Below are positions 1 to 10,836 of a stretch of DNA of 64,000 nt, one piece after another (the first letter of the stretch is position 1; the number at the start of each line of letters is the position of its first letter). Location of the stretch: positions 6,918,350 through 6,982,349 of the forward strand of contig OY811972.1 of NCBI GenBank assembly GCA_963681505.1. The letters are read 5' to 3'. Below the pieces are notes generated by a model, which saw only the letters and a program-made list of their open reading frames with translations, was not told the DNA's origin and did no database searches. The DNA is from Eunapius fragilis (Eukaryota > Porifera > Demospongiae > Spongillida > Spongillidae). The position numbers and the translations under genes were made by a program.

Positions 1-543
1 AAGGGAACTCAAATATGTCTCTGTGTTGTCTACATGCACGTCAGCAGCTTGATGGTCAGAAATCAAAAGTTCTACACTGCTAGACAATGGTGCAGATTTA
101 CAGCGACTTACACTGTCTTCTTCTTGTGGAAAAAGGTCTTGCTCTATGACATCAATATCATCCACGACCTGTAATTCATCGTCTTGCGCAGGGTTCTCCA
201 AATTTAATTCTTCGTCAGAATTCTCAAGGCTCTCAACGTTCCATTCGTAAGCAACATCTTCCTCATGGGAATCCAGTTGATCCGCAATTTCAGCACTGGT
301 ATCTCCTTCGTCCTGCAACTCAGCTGTAACGTCAGGATCCAGTTGATCCGCAATTTCAGCACTGGTATCTCGTACATTTCCTTCGTCCTGCAACTCAACT
401 GTAACGTCAGGGGAGGCAGTTTCTTCAGGAAAACGTGAATTCGATGGTTTACAATTATACAAAGGGTTTGTATGGCGTTTGTACGCAGAATAGCTCAGTT
501 TTTCGTGGCATTTAGGACACCGAATTCTGTTACGCATAGACAT
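1..543 (-). CDS. Unrecognised acidic protein with N-terminal CPKC finger, partial
   Basis: Reading leftward from an ATG at 543 there are 181 open codons that run off the window edge. The N-terminus carries CPKCHEKLSYSAYKRH, a CxxC pair followed by spaced histidine, as in small zinc-binding fingers. The rest is strongly acidic (many D and E) and contains a tandem duplication of about 22 residues around the words ELQDEG and DTSAEIADQLD. Acidic proteins with an N-terminal finger occur in animal CACTA/Plavaka-type transposons, so a mobile origin is possible, but no catalytic region is inside the window. It is divergent from the gene at 823. Codon pattern and lack of stops make it a real coding region; function is unknown. 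Confidence 0.6.
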   Translation of the reverse strand, partial: MSMRNRIRCPKCHEKLSYSAYKRHTNPLYNCKPSNSRFPEETASPDVTVELQDEGNVRDTSAEIADQLDPDVTAELQDEGDTSAEIADQLDSHEEDVAYEWNVESLENSDEELNLENPAQDDELQVVDDIDVIEQDLFPQEEDSVSRCKSAPLSSSVELLISDHQAADVHVDNTETYLSSL

Positions 544-822
544 TGTTTAAATGTGGAGGATAAACCTTTATAATCCATGCACGTGCGAGACACGAAATGA
601 GCGGACTAACGCGAGCTCGACGTCGTGGTGGCAATACCACTTTTAGTGCACATCGTCATCTGGGAGGAGATACACCCGAGAGAATTAGTGAGGCAAGAGA
701 CTTCAACATTTTTATTAATTATTAAAAGTGTTTTTTGATCAAAGGCAGGTCACATTATACCCAGAAGGCTGATAAGTAGCGCATCAACGAGTTCATTTTA
801 CGGCCCTACACGTACACCTGCT
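544..822. promoter_or_regulatory. Divergent intergenic region
   Basis: Gap of about 280 bp between two divergently read coding regions, so it probably holds both promoters or an upstream exon of the right-hand gene. I see no clear TATA box. The right-hand reading frame stays open to about 725 without an ATG, which suggests that its first exon lies in or beyond this gap. Confidence 0.3.
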
Positions 823-1906
823 GTGGAAAACTCCCTAACGTGGCTTCCAGGCGAGACCATAAATTGTGGTTTGAGCGATACCAACTCCGGATCCCAGTAT
901 GAATCAGAGCTAGAGCGGCTAAAAGAGTGGATGCACCGGCTTGTATCCGATATGCAAGCAGCGGTACTAGGACGTATAAGTGGCATTGAGGAAACAATTC
1001 AGAGCCTTTCTGTTCGAGTTGCAAAACTGGAGGAAGATGCTGCACGCAATCAACCGGCTGAGTCTCCCGCTACAGGGGGTTCTCATCAAAGCCACAGTGA
1101 CATTCGCATACGTAAAACTCCCACTGAATTGCAGGCAAGTTATTCGCGTTATTAAAGTTGTTAGTATTCATTATTCATGATATGGTCCTAAACAACTTTT
1201 TTGCAGAGTCGCATCAGGGAGGTGTATAGAAATTTAGGGGGGGATCAGCAGTTTCACCTTGATGAAGAGTAAGTACCTGTACATGTGTCTTCTACATTAA
1301 CTCTTTGAACCTACTTATTTTGTAGGATTGATAGTGAGCACAACTCCAAGGTTGTGAAGCTTGTGGCTGCCGAGTTTGATAGCCCACTTGCTATGATTAA
1401 AGGTATACTTTAAGTCGTTGAATTGATTAGCAAAATATCTCCTGCATGGTAGGCGGTCTTGCAACCTACAAGAGAACTCTTAAAAGAGCTATGACAGACG
1501 AGGGTGCCGGTGCTTGTCGGCGTACAAAGCGTTCCCGCCAGCAGCGTGTATGTTGAGAGAGCCGAAGTTCAGACGTGTATTTATGGTGTTTTCTCACTTG
1601 CAGCTCTGGGAAAAAAGGTGCGAAAAGATTACAAGTGAAGAGGAAAGACGGCTGTGGAGTGACGTAAAACCCTGTGCGATGTCTGACGAAGAAACTGATG
1701 ACGAGGACCCACAGATGCTGAAACATCGTCGACCATCTTGGCGTTCTGAGCAACTGAATGAACTGATAGACACACTGGATGCTAGAAACAGCCAGCTGCA
1801 CAGCAACAAGAAAAACCCTAGCAAGAAACGTGTAACTGGACCGCTACTACAGACTCTTCCTCCTCCTTCCACTCCAAACTGGATGGTTCGCCAGCCACTT
1901 GTTTAA
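823..1906 (+). CDS. Unrecognised five-exon coiled-coil protein
   Basis: Five exons fit with matching phases: up to 1134, 1207-1268, 1326-1402, 1453-1547 and 1604-1906, ending in TAA. The first intron uses a GC donor (GCAAGT); the others are GT-AG. Exon 1 has heptad-like leucines (ISGIEETIQSLSVRVAKLEE), suggesting a coiled coil. Exons 2-4 give a basic block (KVVKLVAAEFDSPLAMIKGG, then YKRTLKRAM and RRTKRSRQQR). The last exon has MSDEETDDEDPQ and WRSEQLNELIDTLDAR. No ATG begins exon 1, so the true start is upstream. I do not recognise the family. It could be a host gene or the accessory gene of a DNA transposon shared with the divergent neighbour. Confidence 0.6.
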
Positions 1907-2930
1907 ATAATTATAATGCTCCATTTGTACACAGCACCATTTATTAATACAAAATTCAGTTAGTAGTAATTTCAATTGGAGCCCCACAACGTGGCTTGAG
2001 CGGAAAAATTACCGTTCGACGTTCTATTCGTCGAGATGAGAAACTGTTGGTGTTGGTTGGTTGCAAAATGTATTGGCTAATTGGCGGCTCTTCATCCGAC
2101 AGATTGTACAATGCCCCGTTTGCTGAGCGCGCGTGGTTGGCTTGAATCTCTAAGACCGTATCGAATCTTGAGGGCGTAACTGCATTGTGTCGCGATCAGG
2201 TATCTCATTCTCTCACCATTATGATTTCCCGTAACACGTGGATAGTACCCCAACCGGTGGTAAGTAATCACCACCTTTTTTTTCTTGAGTCAAATTTAGA
2301 GACGTCATAAAAACTAGCAAAGGCAGAGCGGGTAAGAGATTGCGTTTTCATTCACACTTGCTGTTTATCAGTGTCTGTTGTCAAAATTGAATTGAATACA
2401 AATTATACGAAGAGCGGAGATAGAGAAGTAGCGGATTGCTTTGGAGTATAAGGTAAAGGCTTCGTTTGTTTTAACCCTGTATATTCCCTGCAGCTAGACA
2501 AGGAGAGCTCAGATTCAGCTGAGCTTGTCAAGCAACCCCGCCGTCAGTGTAGGCCTCTGTTTGCATTTGTATCGTATGGATGCTCTATTTTGCTGTAGCT
2601 ATATGGACTATGGTGACAGTACAGGGAGCAGTTTGAAGCCTACGCTCAACTACTGCCGCGCGTTTCGTTAGAAGAGGTTGCAATGGATTTCTGAGCAACT
2701 CGTGGCAACGGCGGGTTGGAGGGCCACTACTGGAGTATCTCCTTCCTGGATGGCTGGAGAGCTTGAACGTTGTCTATTGATTGTATTGCTTTATTTAATA
2801 TTGATAATAAATTTTATACTAATCAAGCCAGTATACAACGAACAAAATCGGATGGCGTACCCAATACAGTATACGGTCAACGTAGGTACAGTGTAGTATC
2901 CGGAGACTTTAATTAGAGAATCCTCCATAA
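1907..2930. other. Non-coding stretch
   Basis: No supportable gene. The few short open frames lack splice-consistent partners. Confidence 0.4.
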
Positions 2931-2944
2931 GCGCACGTGATACA

Positions 2945-3085
2945 TTTGAGGATACTCGAAATATACGCAGTGCGAAATTGGTTCTATACGCAAAATATAC
3001 CAGTGGGATACTTCGCGTATACGCACGCGTATATTCATGCGTATACTCGAAATATACGCAAAATATACAATAGCGTATATCCTAT
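2945..3085. repeat. GTATAC/ATATACGC-rich palindromic cluster
   Basis: The words ATATACGC, CGTATAC and AAATATAC recur at short irregular spacing, many of them self-complementary. Confidence 0.6.
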
Positions 3086-3352
3086 GTTTTGCACAGTGCA
3101 CCCAGAAGTCAAAAGGCCTAAGGAAACAATGGTAGTATTGCCTGAACTTTGTTAATTTTTCTGTGTGTATTATACATCGTGTGATTTGATGTCGTCATTG
3201 CTGTTGGATAGTAAGTATAATAATCATTATGAGTATTTTAAAAAATACAAGAACATATGGCAATGTTTAAATTTTTCTTGCTTGCATCCATGTTGGACTT
3301 GTAAGGATTCAGGTGCGGATGGCAGCTATTACCTAGTGTTAATTGGGCTCGT

Positions 3353-3380
3353 TTCCAATCCCTCTATATATTATCTCTGC
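3353..3380. mobile_element. Solitary 28-bp transposon end
   Basis: TTCCAATCCCTCTATATATT followed by ATCTCTGC is identical to the terminal inverted repeats of the element at 29735-31288. The inner side (towards 3330) also shares the word GTTAATT. No partner end was seen to the left, so this is a truncated or solitary end. Confidence 0.55.
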
Positions 3381-3384
3381 TTCA

Positions 3385-3530
3385 GTGCTCGTACCTCCTC
3401 TACTCGCGCCTCCACTATTCGCGCCTCCATAATTTGCACCTCCGGTCCACTACTCGCGCCTCCACCATTTGCACCTCCACTATTCGAGCCTTCAGTGCTC
3501 GTGCCTCCACTGTCAACACATCCTTCTGCT
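3385..3530. repeat. Degenerate CTCGCGCCTCCACTA tandem repeat
   Basis: About nine imperfect units of roughly 13-20 bp built on CGCGCCTCCACTATT and GCACCTCCA. It translates to a serine/proline/alanine-rich frame, which I take to be a by-product. Confidence 0.6.
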
Positions 3531-3619
3531 CTGCGTACACGTACACCTCAGTCGAATGCGCAACGTTTTCTCTGTTTTTCTAACGTGGTTTATTTGTCAG
3601 TTAACGATCAAATAATTTG

Positions 3620-4795
3620 AATTATTGGTGACCATCAATTAATTATCTGTTGTGTACGATATTGATTTTTGAATGACAGATGTGATTTCTTACAAAGATA
3701 AGGTAGGGTAAGTAACTTGTGCTCCCCTGTACACATATTACCCAATATGTGTACAGGTGTACACACGGATGCAAATAGACAATATGTTTCGTGACCTCTT
3801 TTGCATATCAGGTATATTCAACTTGAGGTCCAATACTTATCAGCGGCAGTAATGTGATGGACTGGGGATTCATGACTCATGCATATTTGCTTGCATTATG
3901 TATTGACATTGTGCTCAGGCCGATGGACTGGCCTGTATATGTATGTTGTAGTTCACTTGATATCTCGAGTTCAAGTGCCTCTATTTAACATTGACATCCC
4001 GTGCATACAGCGTTGCGCGTTGTAGTCATGATACCTTTGGCTGGCCTATCACAAGTCCACAAAGTCACTGTTTCTCCATGATCATTTCTAGCATCCAAAT
4101 TTATTTTTATAGTTTGGGCATGAACTTCTTATTTTTTACATCAAGGGGATTACAAAATTCAGGCAACTAAGGAATTAGTTATAATTTTAGACAGGTTCTC
4201 TACTCTCCAGTCTTTACAGAAAGTTGGCTAAATGTTAATGCAGCAATACCTCATATCATGCAGCCGTCCTTGCCAATGAAACTCGTCATTTTGGGTGTTT
4301 TGTCTGCGCATGCCACTGTTGCCACATCCATGCACCTACTGTTTCACAATACCACACAAATGTCCCCAGCCAGAAGCCATGATAAATAAATAAAGTATCA
4401 ATTACATGAAGATCTGAAATAGATCTGTAATTGCAAGATTTGAAAACACATCCCTCCTCAGGAAAGTTTCAGTGGCAAACCGTCTATTGGGTTATTTCTA
4501 ATGCAATAACCTACTAGGCAACAATGCTTGCCATTTCTTCGAACTCGGAGCACAATGCGCGAAGGTGCATGCCGGTTAACAGGCTCAGATCCAGTAGAAT
4601 AATTAGCATTTGGATGCTAGCAATCAATCAGGACAGTGAGCCGTTTGCAAAATTACGATGACGTCATGCTAACCGGCCACATACATGAAATAATAATAAA
4701 TTGAAATCCACGCGCACTGGCAAACGGTATACGCGAGCGAAGAGACGAAATTCATAACAATTTAAAGTACATGTACCCGTTGTCATTAGGAGGGG
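3620..4795. other. Non-coding stretch
   Basis: AT-rich, without a supportable gene. Includes ACGT-rich and TGCAT-rich words but no element ends I can define. Confidence 0.4.
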
Positions 4796-4797
4796 CT

Positions 4798-4800
<3 letters not shown>

Positions 4801-4832
<32 letters not shown>

Positions 4833-4940
4833 ATCATTTTTGTGGGGCAAAAGACCCTCCAGCCGATGTGTAGGGGGGCTGGTCGAAACTATATTAGGAA
4901 AAATTAGCGTCATTGTGACGTTGGGGGGGGGGGGGGGGGT
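4801..4940. repeat. Poly-C and poly-G tracts
   Basis: A run of more than 30 C at 4801-4832 and a run of G at 4923-4940. Lengths of such tracts are often unreliable in assemblies. Confidence 0.8.
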
Positions 4941-5005
4941 AAGGCTATGACGCTAAGAAAACTTTATTGTCCGCAAGTTTTGCGAAACATATCATCTTAG
5001 TACTA

Positions 5006-5727
5006 CCGTACTGACAAGACGTAATGGCGGAGAGAACCATTTGGCGGAGCCAAAACTATTTATTTTAACTAACTGGCGATTTGTAATTGGCGGAAGTCTC
5101 AGAATCTTTAAATTTATGGCGATTTATAATTGGCGGAAATGAAATGATGAATGTTAGCGTAGCTGTTGATCATACTTCTATTTAGACTGAATAGGCCGAA
5201 GAGCACCTGCTGCCTCCACAAAAGCGGCAGCCAGGGCTGCATCCTCCTCCTCATCCTCTGAAGCATCCCCATTGGAGTGAAGGTCGTCGTCAACCTCAGC
5301 ATCAGAAAGATCTGATTCAGATGCACAGTCGTTGAATTGAATCGACTGGGTGCACGGGTCAGCCGTCGGGTCAGCCTTACATGAATTGAACAGTATCAGT
5401 TTTATAGCGGGGAGAAAGGAATTATTTCGTATAGCCGACCCGCTACTGGGTATATAGTAGTACCGGTATGAACACTACAAGCGCCGTATGTCTGTGCATT
5501 GTACATTTACATGTACGATAATCATTTAGCAGGGCAAGATTATGAGGCATAGGTCTAGGGATACTTATACAATTATGTGCGTAATGTCCCTCCCCCCGCC
5601 CCCTTCCGCGACGCCGTGGATCCGCTGATAACATGTTGGCGGAAAAAATTTAATATTAAGTTAATGGCGGCACAGTTGGCGGAGCCTTCCGCCAAATAGT
5701 CGCCGCCAAAACGTCTTGTCAGTACGG
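5006..5727. mobile_element. TA-flanked MITE (Tc1/mariner-like)
   Basis: The ends are perfect inverted repeats: CCGTACTGACAAGACGT on the left and its complement on the right, each flanked by TA (5004-5005 and 5728-5729). The interior has repeated TGGCGGA words in both orientations and no transposase. A TA duplication with short TIRs fits a non-autonomous Tc1/mariner-type element of 722 bp. Its right end lies about 50 bp before the ATG at 5780. Confidence 0.8.
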
Positions 5728-5779
5728 TATAAAGCTATAAAGTAGCTTGCAAGCAGCGTTGACTCTAGTGGCAGCAGTT

Positions 5780-8700
5780 ATGTCTATTCAGACTACACTT
5801 TTCGGAGGAGTATTGAAAGATGTGCAACACATTTACAAGGTGCCACGAGACGCGTACGAAAAGTTTATTGAGTTGTGGTGGCAACGAGCCAGGCGAGAGA
5901 AACCAGGAGCAAGCAAGAACGAACTTCTCAAGCAAGCACAGGTATGTAGTTTATGGAGGCACAGCTGCTAATATATACTTGTAACCTGTACTATAGGGTA
6001 GGTTAAATGGAAAGCTATGAAGAATTCACCTAAGGATCTTGAAAACTTTTTCACTGAGTGTGAAGAACAAGGTACAGAGAGTGGACAGTATGATGTGGAA
6101 GTACCGGATTATGGGTTTTCCAGAATGGCAACCTCAACAACAGGTGTGCAGTCCTGTTGTATATAGATCTAATTGTAGATAAAGATTTTCTGTTTACATA
6201 CATGTACAGCAGCAACACATGGCCCTCAGTCTTGCTCAACACATGGCCCTTAGTCATGCTCAACACATGACCCTCAGTCCTGCAGAACACATGGCCCTCA
6301 GTCATGCTCAACACATGGCCCTCAATCTTGCTCAACACATGGCCCTCAGTCTTGCTCAACACATGGCCCTCAGTCTTGCACAACACATGGCCCTCAGTCA
6401 TGCTCAACACATGGCCCTCAGTCATGCTCAACACATGGCCCTCAGTCTTGCTCAACACATGGCCCTCAGTCTTGCTCAACACATGGCCCTTAATCATGCT
6501 CAACACATGACCCTCAGTCCTGCACAACACATGGCCCTCAGTCATGCTCAACACATGGCCCTCAATCTTGCTCAACACATGGCCCTCAGTCATGCTCAAC
6601 ACATGGCCCTCAGTCTTGCTCAACACATGGCCCTCAGTCATGCTCAACACATGGCCCTCAGTCATGCTCAACACATGGCCCTCAGTCTTGCTCAACACAT
6701 GGCCCTCAGTCCTGCACAACACATGGCCCTCAGTCTTGCTCAACACATGGCCCTCAGACTTGCTCAACACATGGCCCTCAGTCTTGCTCAACACATGGCC
6801 CTCAGTCTTGCACAACACATGGCCCTCAGTCTTGCTCAACACATGGCCCTCAGTCTTGCTCAACACATGGCCCTCAGTCTTGCTCAACACATGGCCCTCA
6901 GTCTTGCTCAACACATGGCCCTCAGTCTTGCTCAACACATGGCCCTCAGTCTTGCTCAACACATGGCCCTCAGTCTTGCTCAACACATGGCCCTCAGTCA
7001 TGCTCAACACATGGCCCTCAGTCTTGCACAACACATGGCCCTCAGTCTTGCTCAACACATGGCCCTCAGTCTTGCTCAACACATGGCCCTCAGTCTTGCT
7101 CAACACATGGCCCTCAGTCTTGCTCAACACATGGCCCTCAGTCTTGCTCAACACATGGCCCTCAGTCTTGCTCAACACATGGCCCTCAGTCTTGCTCAAC
7201 ACATGGCCCTCAGTCTTGCTCAACACATGGCCCTCAGTCTTGCTCAACACATGGCCCTCAGTCATGCTCAACACATGGCCCTCAGTCTTGCTCAACACAT
7301 GGCCCTCAGTCTTGCTGAACACATGGCCCTCAGTCTTGCTCAACACATGGCCCTCAGTCTTGCACAACACATGGCCCTCAGTCTTGCACAACACATGGCC
7401 CTCAGTCTTGCTCAACACATGGCCCTCAGTCTTGCTCAACACATGGCCCTCAGTCTTGCTCAACACATGGCCCTCAGTCTTGCTCAACACATGGCCCTCA
7501 GTCTTGCTCAACACATGGCCCTCAGTCATGCTCAACACATGGCCCTCAGTCTTGCTCAACACATGGCCCTCAGTCTTGCTGAACACATGGCCCTCAGTCT
7601 TGCTCAACACATGGCCCTCAGTCTTGCTCAACACATGGCCCTCAGTCTTGCTCAACACATGGCCCTCAGTCTTGCACAACACATGGCCCTCAGTCTTGCT
7701 CAACACATGGCCCTCAGTCTTGCTCAACACATGGCCCTCAGTCTTGCTCAACACATGGCCCTCAGTCATGCTCAACACATGGCCCTCAGTCTTGCACAAC
7801 ACATGGCCCTCAGTCTTGCTCAACACATGGCCCTCAGTCTTGCTCAACACATGGCCCTCAGTCTTGCTCAACACATGGCCCTCAGTCTTGCTCAACACAT
7901 GGCCCTCAGTCTTGCTCAACACATGGCCCTCAGTCTTGCACAACACATGGCCCTCAGTCTTGCTCAACACATGGCCCTCAGTCTTGCTCAACACATGGCC
8001 CTCAGTCTTGCTCAACACATGGCCCTCAGTCATGCTCAACACATGGCCCTCAGTCTTGCACAACACATGGCCCTCAGTCTTGCTCAACACATGGCCCTCA
8101 GTCTTGCTCAACACATGGCCCTCAGTCATGCTCAACACATGGCCCTCAGTCTTGCACAACACATGGCCCTCTGTCACCATCATTTCCTGTGATTTCAAGC
8201 ACATTGCAAGCAACTTGATTGCCATCATCATCCACTTCCTCACAGGCAGAATCATCATCAACTCCTTCACACATGCTTTTCAATTTTCTCTGTCCTGTAA
8301 TTGACTTTTTGACTGATGATGTGAGGAATAATAAGGCATTCATGACTTGTGTGAAATCCTCAGAGCAATCATTGCTGTATTTCCTAAACCTCAGGGAGAA
8401 ATATTTGGCAAAACAAATCTGAGACAGGCCAAGCAACCTCAAGAAGTGCCTGGATGAAATCCAGAAAAGTATTGCTGCAATTATTTCCCTCATTGACGAA
8501 GCTTCAAAGTTGAATATCAACCCATCCATTGGGGTTGATAGACTTGCACGAATGTGTGTGCAGAAGCAAGAACTTCTCACTCGAATTGGTCAATCCCTCA
8601 TTGCACTGAAAAACAAAATAACCTCTGGAGATGTACTGAACAACATTCGTCTCAGGGTTCAACAGCAATCAGAGGCACATACAGACGACAGCAATGTGAT

Positions 8701-10123
8701 CTGCTGCCACATGCCCAACTATACTTGGGAATTGGCCTTCCAAAAGCTTGAAGATCAGCAAAACTCAGGTGTCTCTGGTTTTCCCCTTCAATATGATGAC
8801 CTAAGGTAAGGTTATCTGTACACCTTAACCCATTTAGAAGTACATGTGATAACAGTGTAAACCATGAACCAGATAAGCATATCTTGCTGTTACTGCATAC
8901 ACACAGGGAAATAGGAGTGATGCTGGAAAGTTCTTTGGCTGTCCCTCTCTCAGAGCTGATGAAGAGTGTTTTGAGCACTTGCTCACCCTCAGCTGTTGTT
9001 AGGCAAGTTGCTGAGTCTTTCCCAATACTGGTCGTTTCCAAGGGTGATTACACCGTGCTGATCAACAGCCATGAGCTTATAATGACTTGTGATGGCTTTG
9101 ATGCTCTGCTACTTGTTGATCAAGTTCCAAAAAGCTCCCACAAGAAACCTTCAGAGAAAAAAACCACCTTTTTGTCTACTGCTAGTGGAACACATAGTCA
9201 AATCGGAAGACCATCACTTGTGTCTCAATTTCCCCCAATTGTGTCTACTGCTGCCTCGTTTGTGAAAGCTAATGGATTCAGTGCACATGAGCGGCGCAGA
9301 GAAAGCATTGGAAAAGTAGGTGTGAGCCTCAGAGAAATTAGAGAGCATCTACTCAGCACAGTACCTGGCTTAAAAAAGCATGGAACTAGTGCAAGCTCAG
9401 TGGCTCATCTCATGCAGCCCCAAGACACGGAACAAGAGCAAGCTTAAGGTACAAAGGGCAAGTTGCTGCCAGGGTTCCTGGCAAGCGAAACCAGTACCGA
9501 GAATTCCACACAGACCAACACTATCTCTTTGCTCAAGTTGCCTACAGGCGTGAGTTCTCAGTCATGTTTGAGAATGAATGTGCTCTGTTCAGCTGTGATG
9601 ATATGAATAAGATCAAGGTAGGGGCCTTAGCAGTAAGTCGTTATCATCAAATTCAGCGTTTCTTCTCTGTTGATGATGCTCCAAATGTGCCTGATCATAA
9701 TTTCCAGTTTCAGGATATCTGCTGATTCCTTCTGGGTATATGAGACTAGTGAAGAAGCCATCACCTACTGCCAATGCAATGTACCTAGAAGGTGAAGACA
9801 TGACAGAGTACAGAGACGATGGGCTGAACAATACCTGCACAATGTCTCTAGCCACAGCTGTTCGCACAAGTCCCCATGAAGGCCATGGTCAGCATCATGG
9901 ACACGAATCTTCTCATCACAGTACCTGTGAAGTGACAACAGTCAGTACCACTACTATTTCAAGTACACAAATATCCATCCATGTGGAAAACAGACCAACA
10001 AGCCACAATGCCAATCTACATGTGGAGGTTCATAGTAATGGAAACCAAACAATATCACTGTCATGTACTACCAACACTCATGGCAATGTCTCCATGATAA
10101 CTCCTGAAGTAGCAGCTCGTTAG
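5780..10123 (+). pseudogene. Broken multi-exon gene, possible DDE-type transposase, with expanded repeat exon
   Basis: Exons that fit: 5780-5941 (starts MSIQTTLFGG, contains RDAYEKFIELWWQRARREKP), 6002-6143, 6210-8805 and one from 8907. Later coding continues through 9460-9715 and 9735-10123 in changing frames. The segment FSCDDMNKIKVG near 9590 resembles the SxDDKxKVxxG start of some DDE catalytic cores; this is inference. The last part is His/Ser/Thr-rich (HGQHHGHESSHHSTC). Exon 3 is dominated by a 24-bp array. Flanking phases require the array frame THGPQSCS, and that frame contains stops inside and just after the array. At least two further frame changes occur near 9430 and 9712. So it is a decayed gene or a decayed DNA-transposon gene. 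I do not recognise the family securely. Confidence 0.55.
6214..8172. repeat. 24-bp coding minisatellite, about 81 copies
   Basis: Head-to-tail units of 24 bp around ACATGGCCCTCAGTCTTGCT, with variants at two or three positions (T/A, C/A/G) that recur in blocks. Because 24 is a multiple of three and the unit lacks stops in several frames, long open frames appear on both strands (MALSLAQH, LNTWPSVL, and TEGHVLSK on minus). The frame supported by flanking exons is THGPQSCS. Blocks of identical unit order recur, which points to growth by unequal exchange of multi-unit segments. Confidence 0.9.
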
Positions 10124-10640
10124 CCTCCCCACCTTCCCTGCACTAGGAGGCTAGCGTAAGGAAGATGGGGAGGCTAGCGTAGGGCAGGTGGGGAGGCTAG
10201 CGTAGGAAGGTGGGGAGGCTAGCCCATTGTACTCTCCACTACTGGTGGAATGGGTCCAATTGCAACCACTTTCTATAAACGCCTGGCAGACCGGCTAGCT
10301 TCCAAATGGAACTCATCATACAGCCAAACCATTGGATGGTTGCGATGCCGTCTGTCCTTTTCTCTCCTCCGCTTATCCATCCTTTGCATCAGAGAAGCTC
10401 GTTCTTCAAATGGGCGTGTACCCTGCAGTGTCCCTCTCCCTGTAGACCTAGTGCACAGTGAATCTAGGTTCACTCTGGACTAGAAAGCAACTAGTTGATC
10501 TATATCAATTATTTAACTCGTATCTAACACTGTGTACATGTACATGTAAAAAATAATCCTTCTTCATAAAAAAATAAAAAAATAAAAAAAAGCGTAGGAA
10601 GGTGGGGAGGCTTGCGTAGGGAAGGTGGGGAGGCTAGTGA
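10124..10640. repeat. Split GGTGGGGAGGCTAGCGTAGG minisatellite
   Basis: About four units at 10124-10222 and two at 10592-10640, separated by the segment 10230-10585. The split suggests that the middle segment inserted into an existing short array. Confidence 0.7.
10250..10483 (+). pseudogene. Short C-terminal ORF fragment of a mobile element
   Basis: The 77-codon frame contains ATTFYKRLADRLASKW and IGWLRCRLSFSLLRLSI. From memory, this tail recurs at the C-terminal end of ORFs in many invertebrate mobile elements. Nothing upstream in this window completes it, and it sits between two halves of a minisatellite. Likely a transposon fragment; class not resolved. Confidence 0.4.
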
Positions 10641-10836
10641 AGGTTAATCGCTTCAAGTATGCCCACGCAATTGTTTTTTGGTGTCTACTTAATTGGGTTA
10701 ATTTCTCCCTTGATCATTACGTCACGCTATATTTAGATATAAACAGCGTCTTCAAAAATCAGGGACGCTGGAACAAAAATCTTTGACTTGTTTCCCAGAC
10801 CGTCTGAACGTAGCGATTATACTGTTTACAGCGATA

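Noticed and set aside
6214-8172. CRISPR-like array
   Set aside because: The units are contiguous without unique spacers, and the genome is eukaryotic.
6051-8304. Very long open frames on both strands (586-739 codons)
   Set aside because: They are consequences of a stop-free 24-bp tandem repeat. Flanking exon phases support only the THGPQSCS frame.
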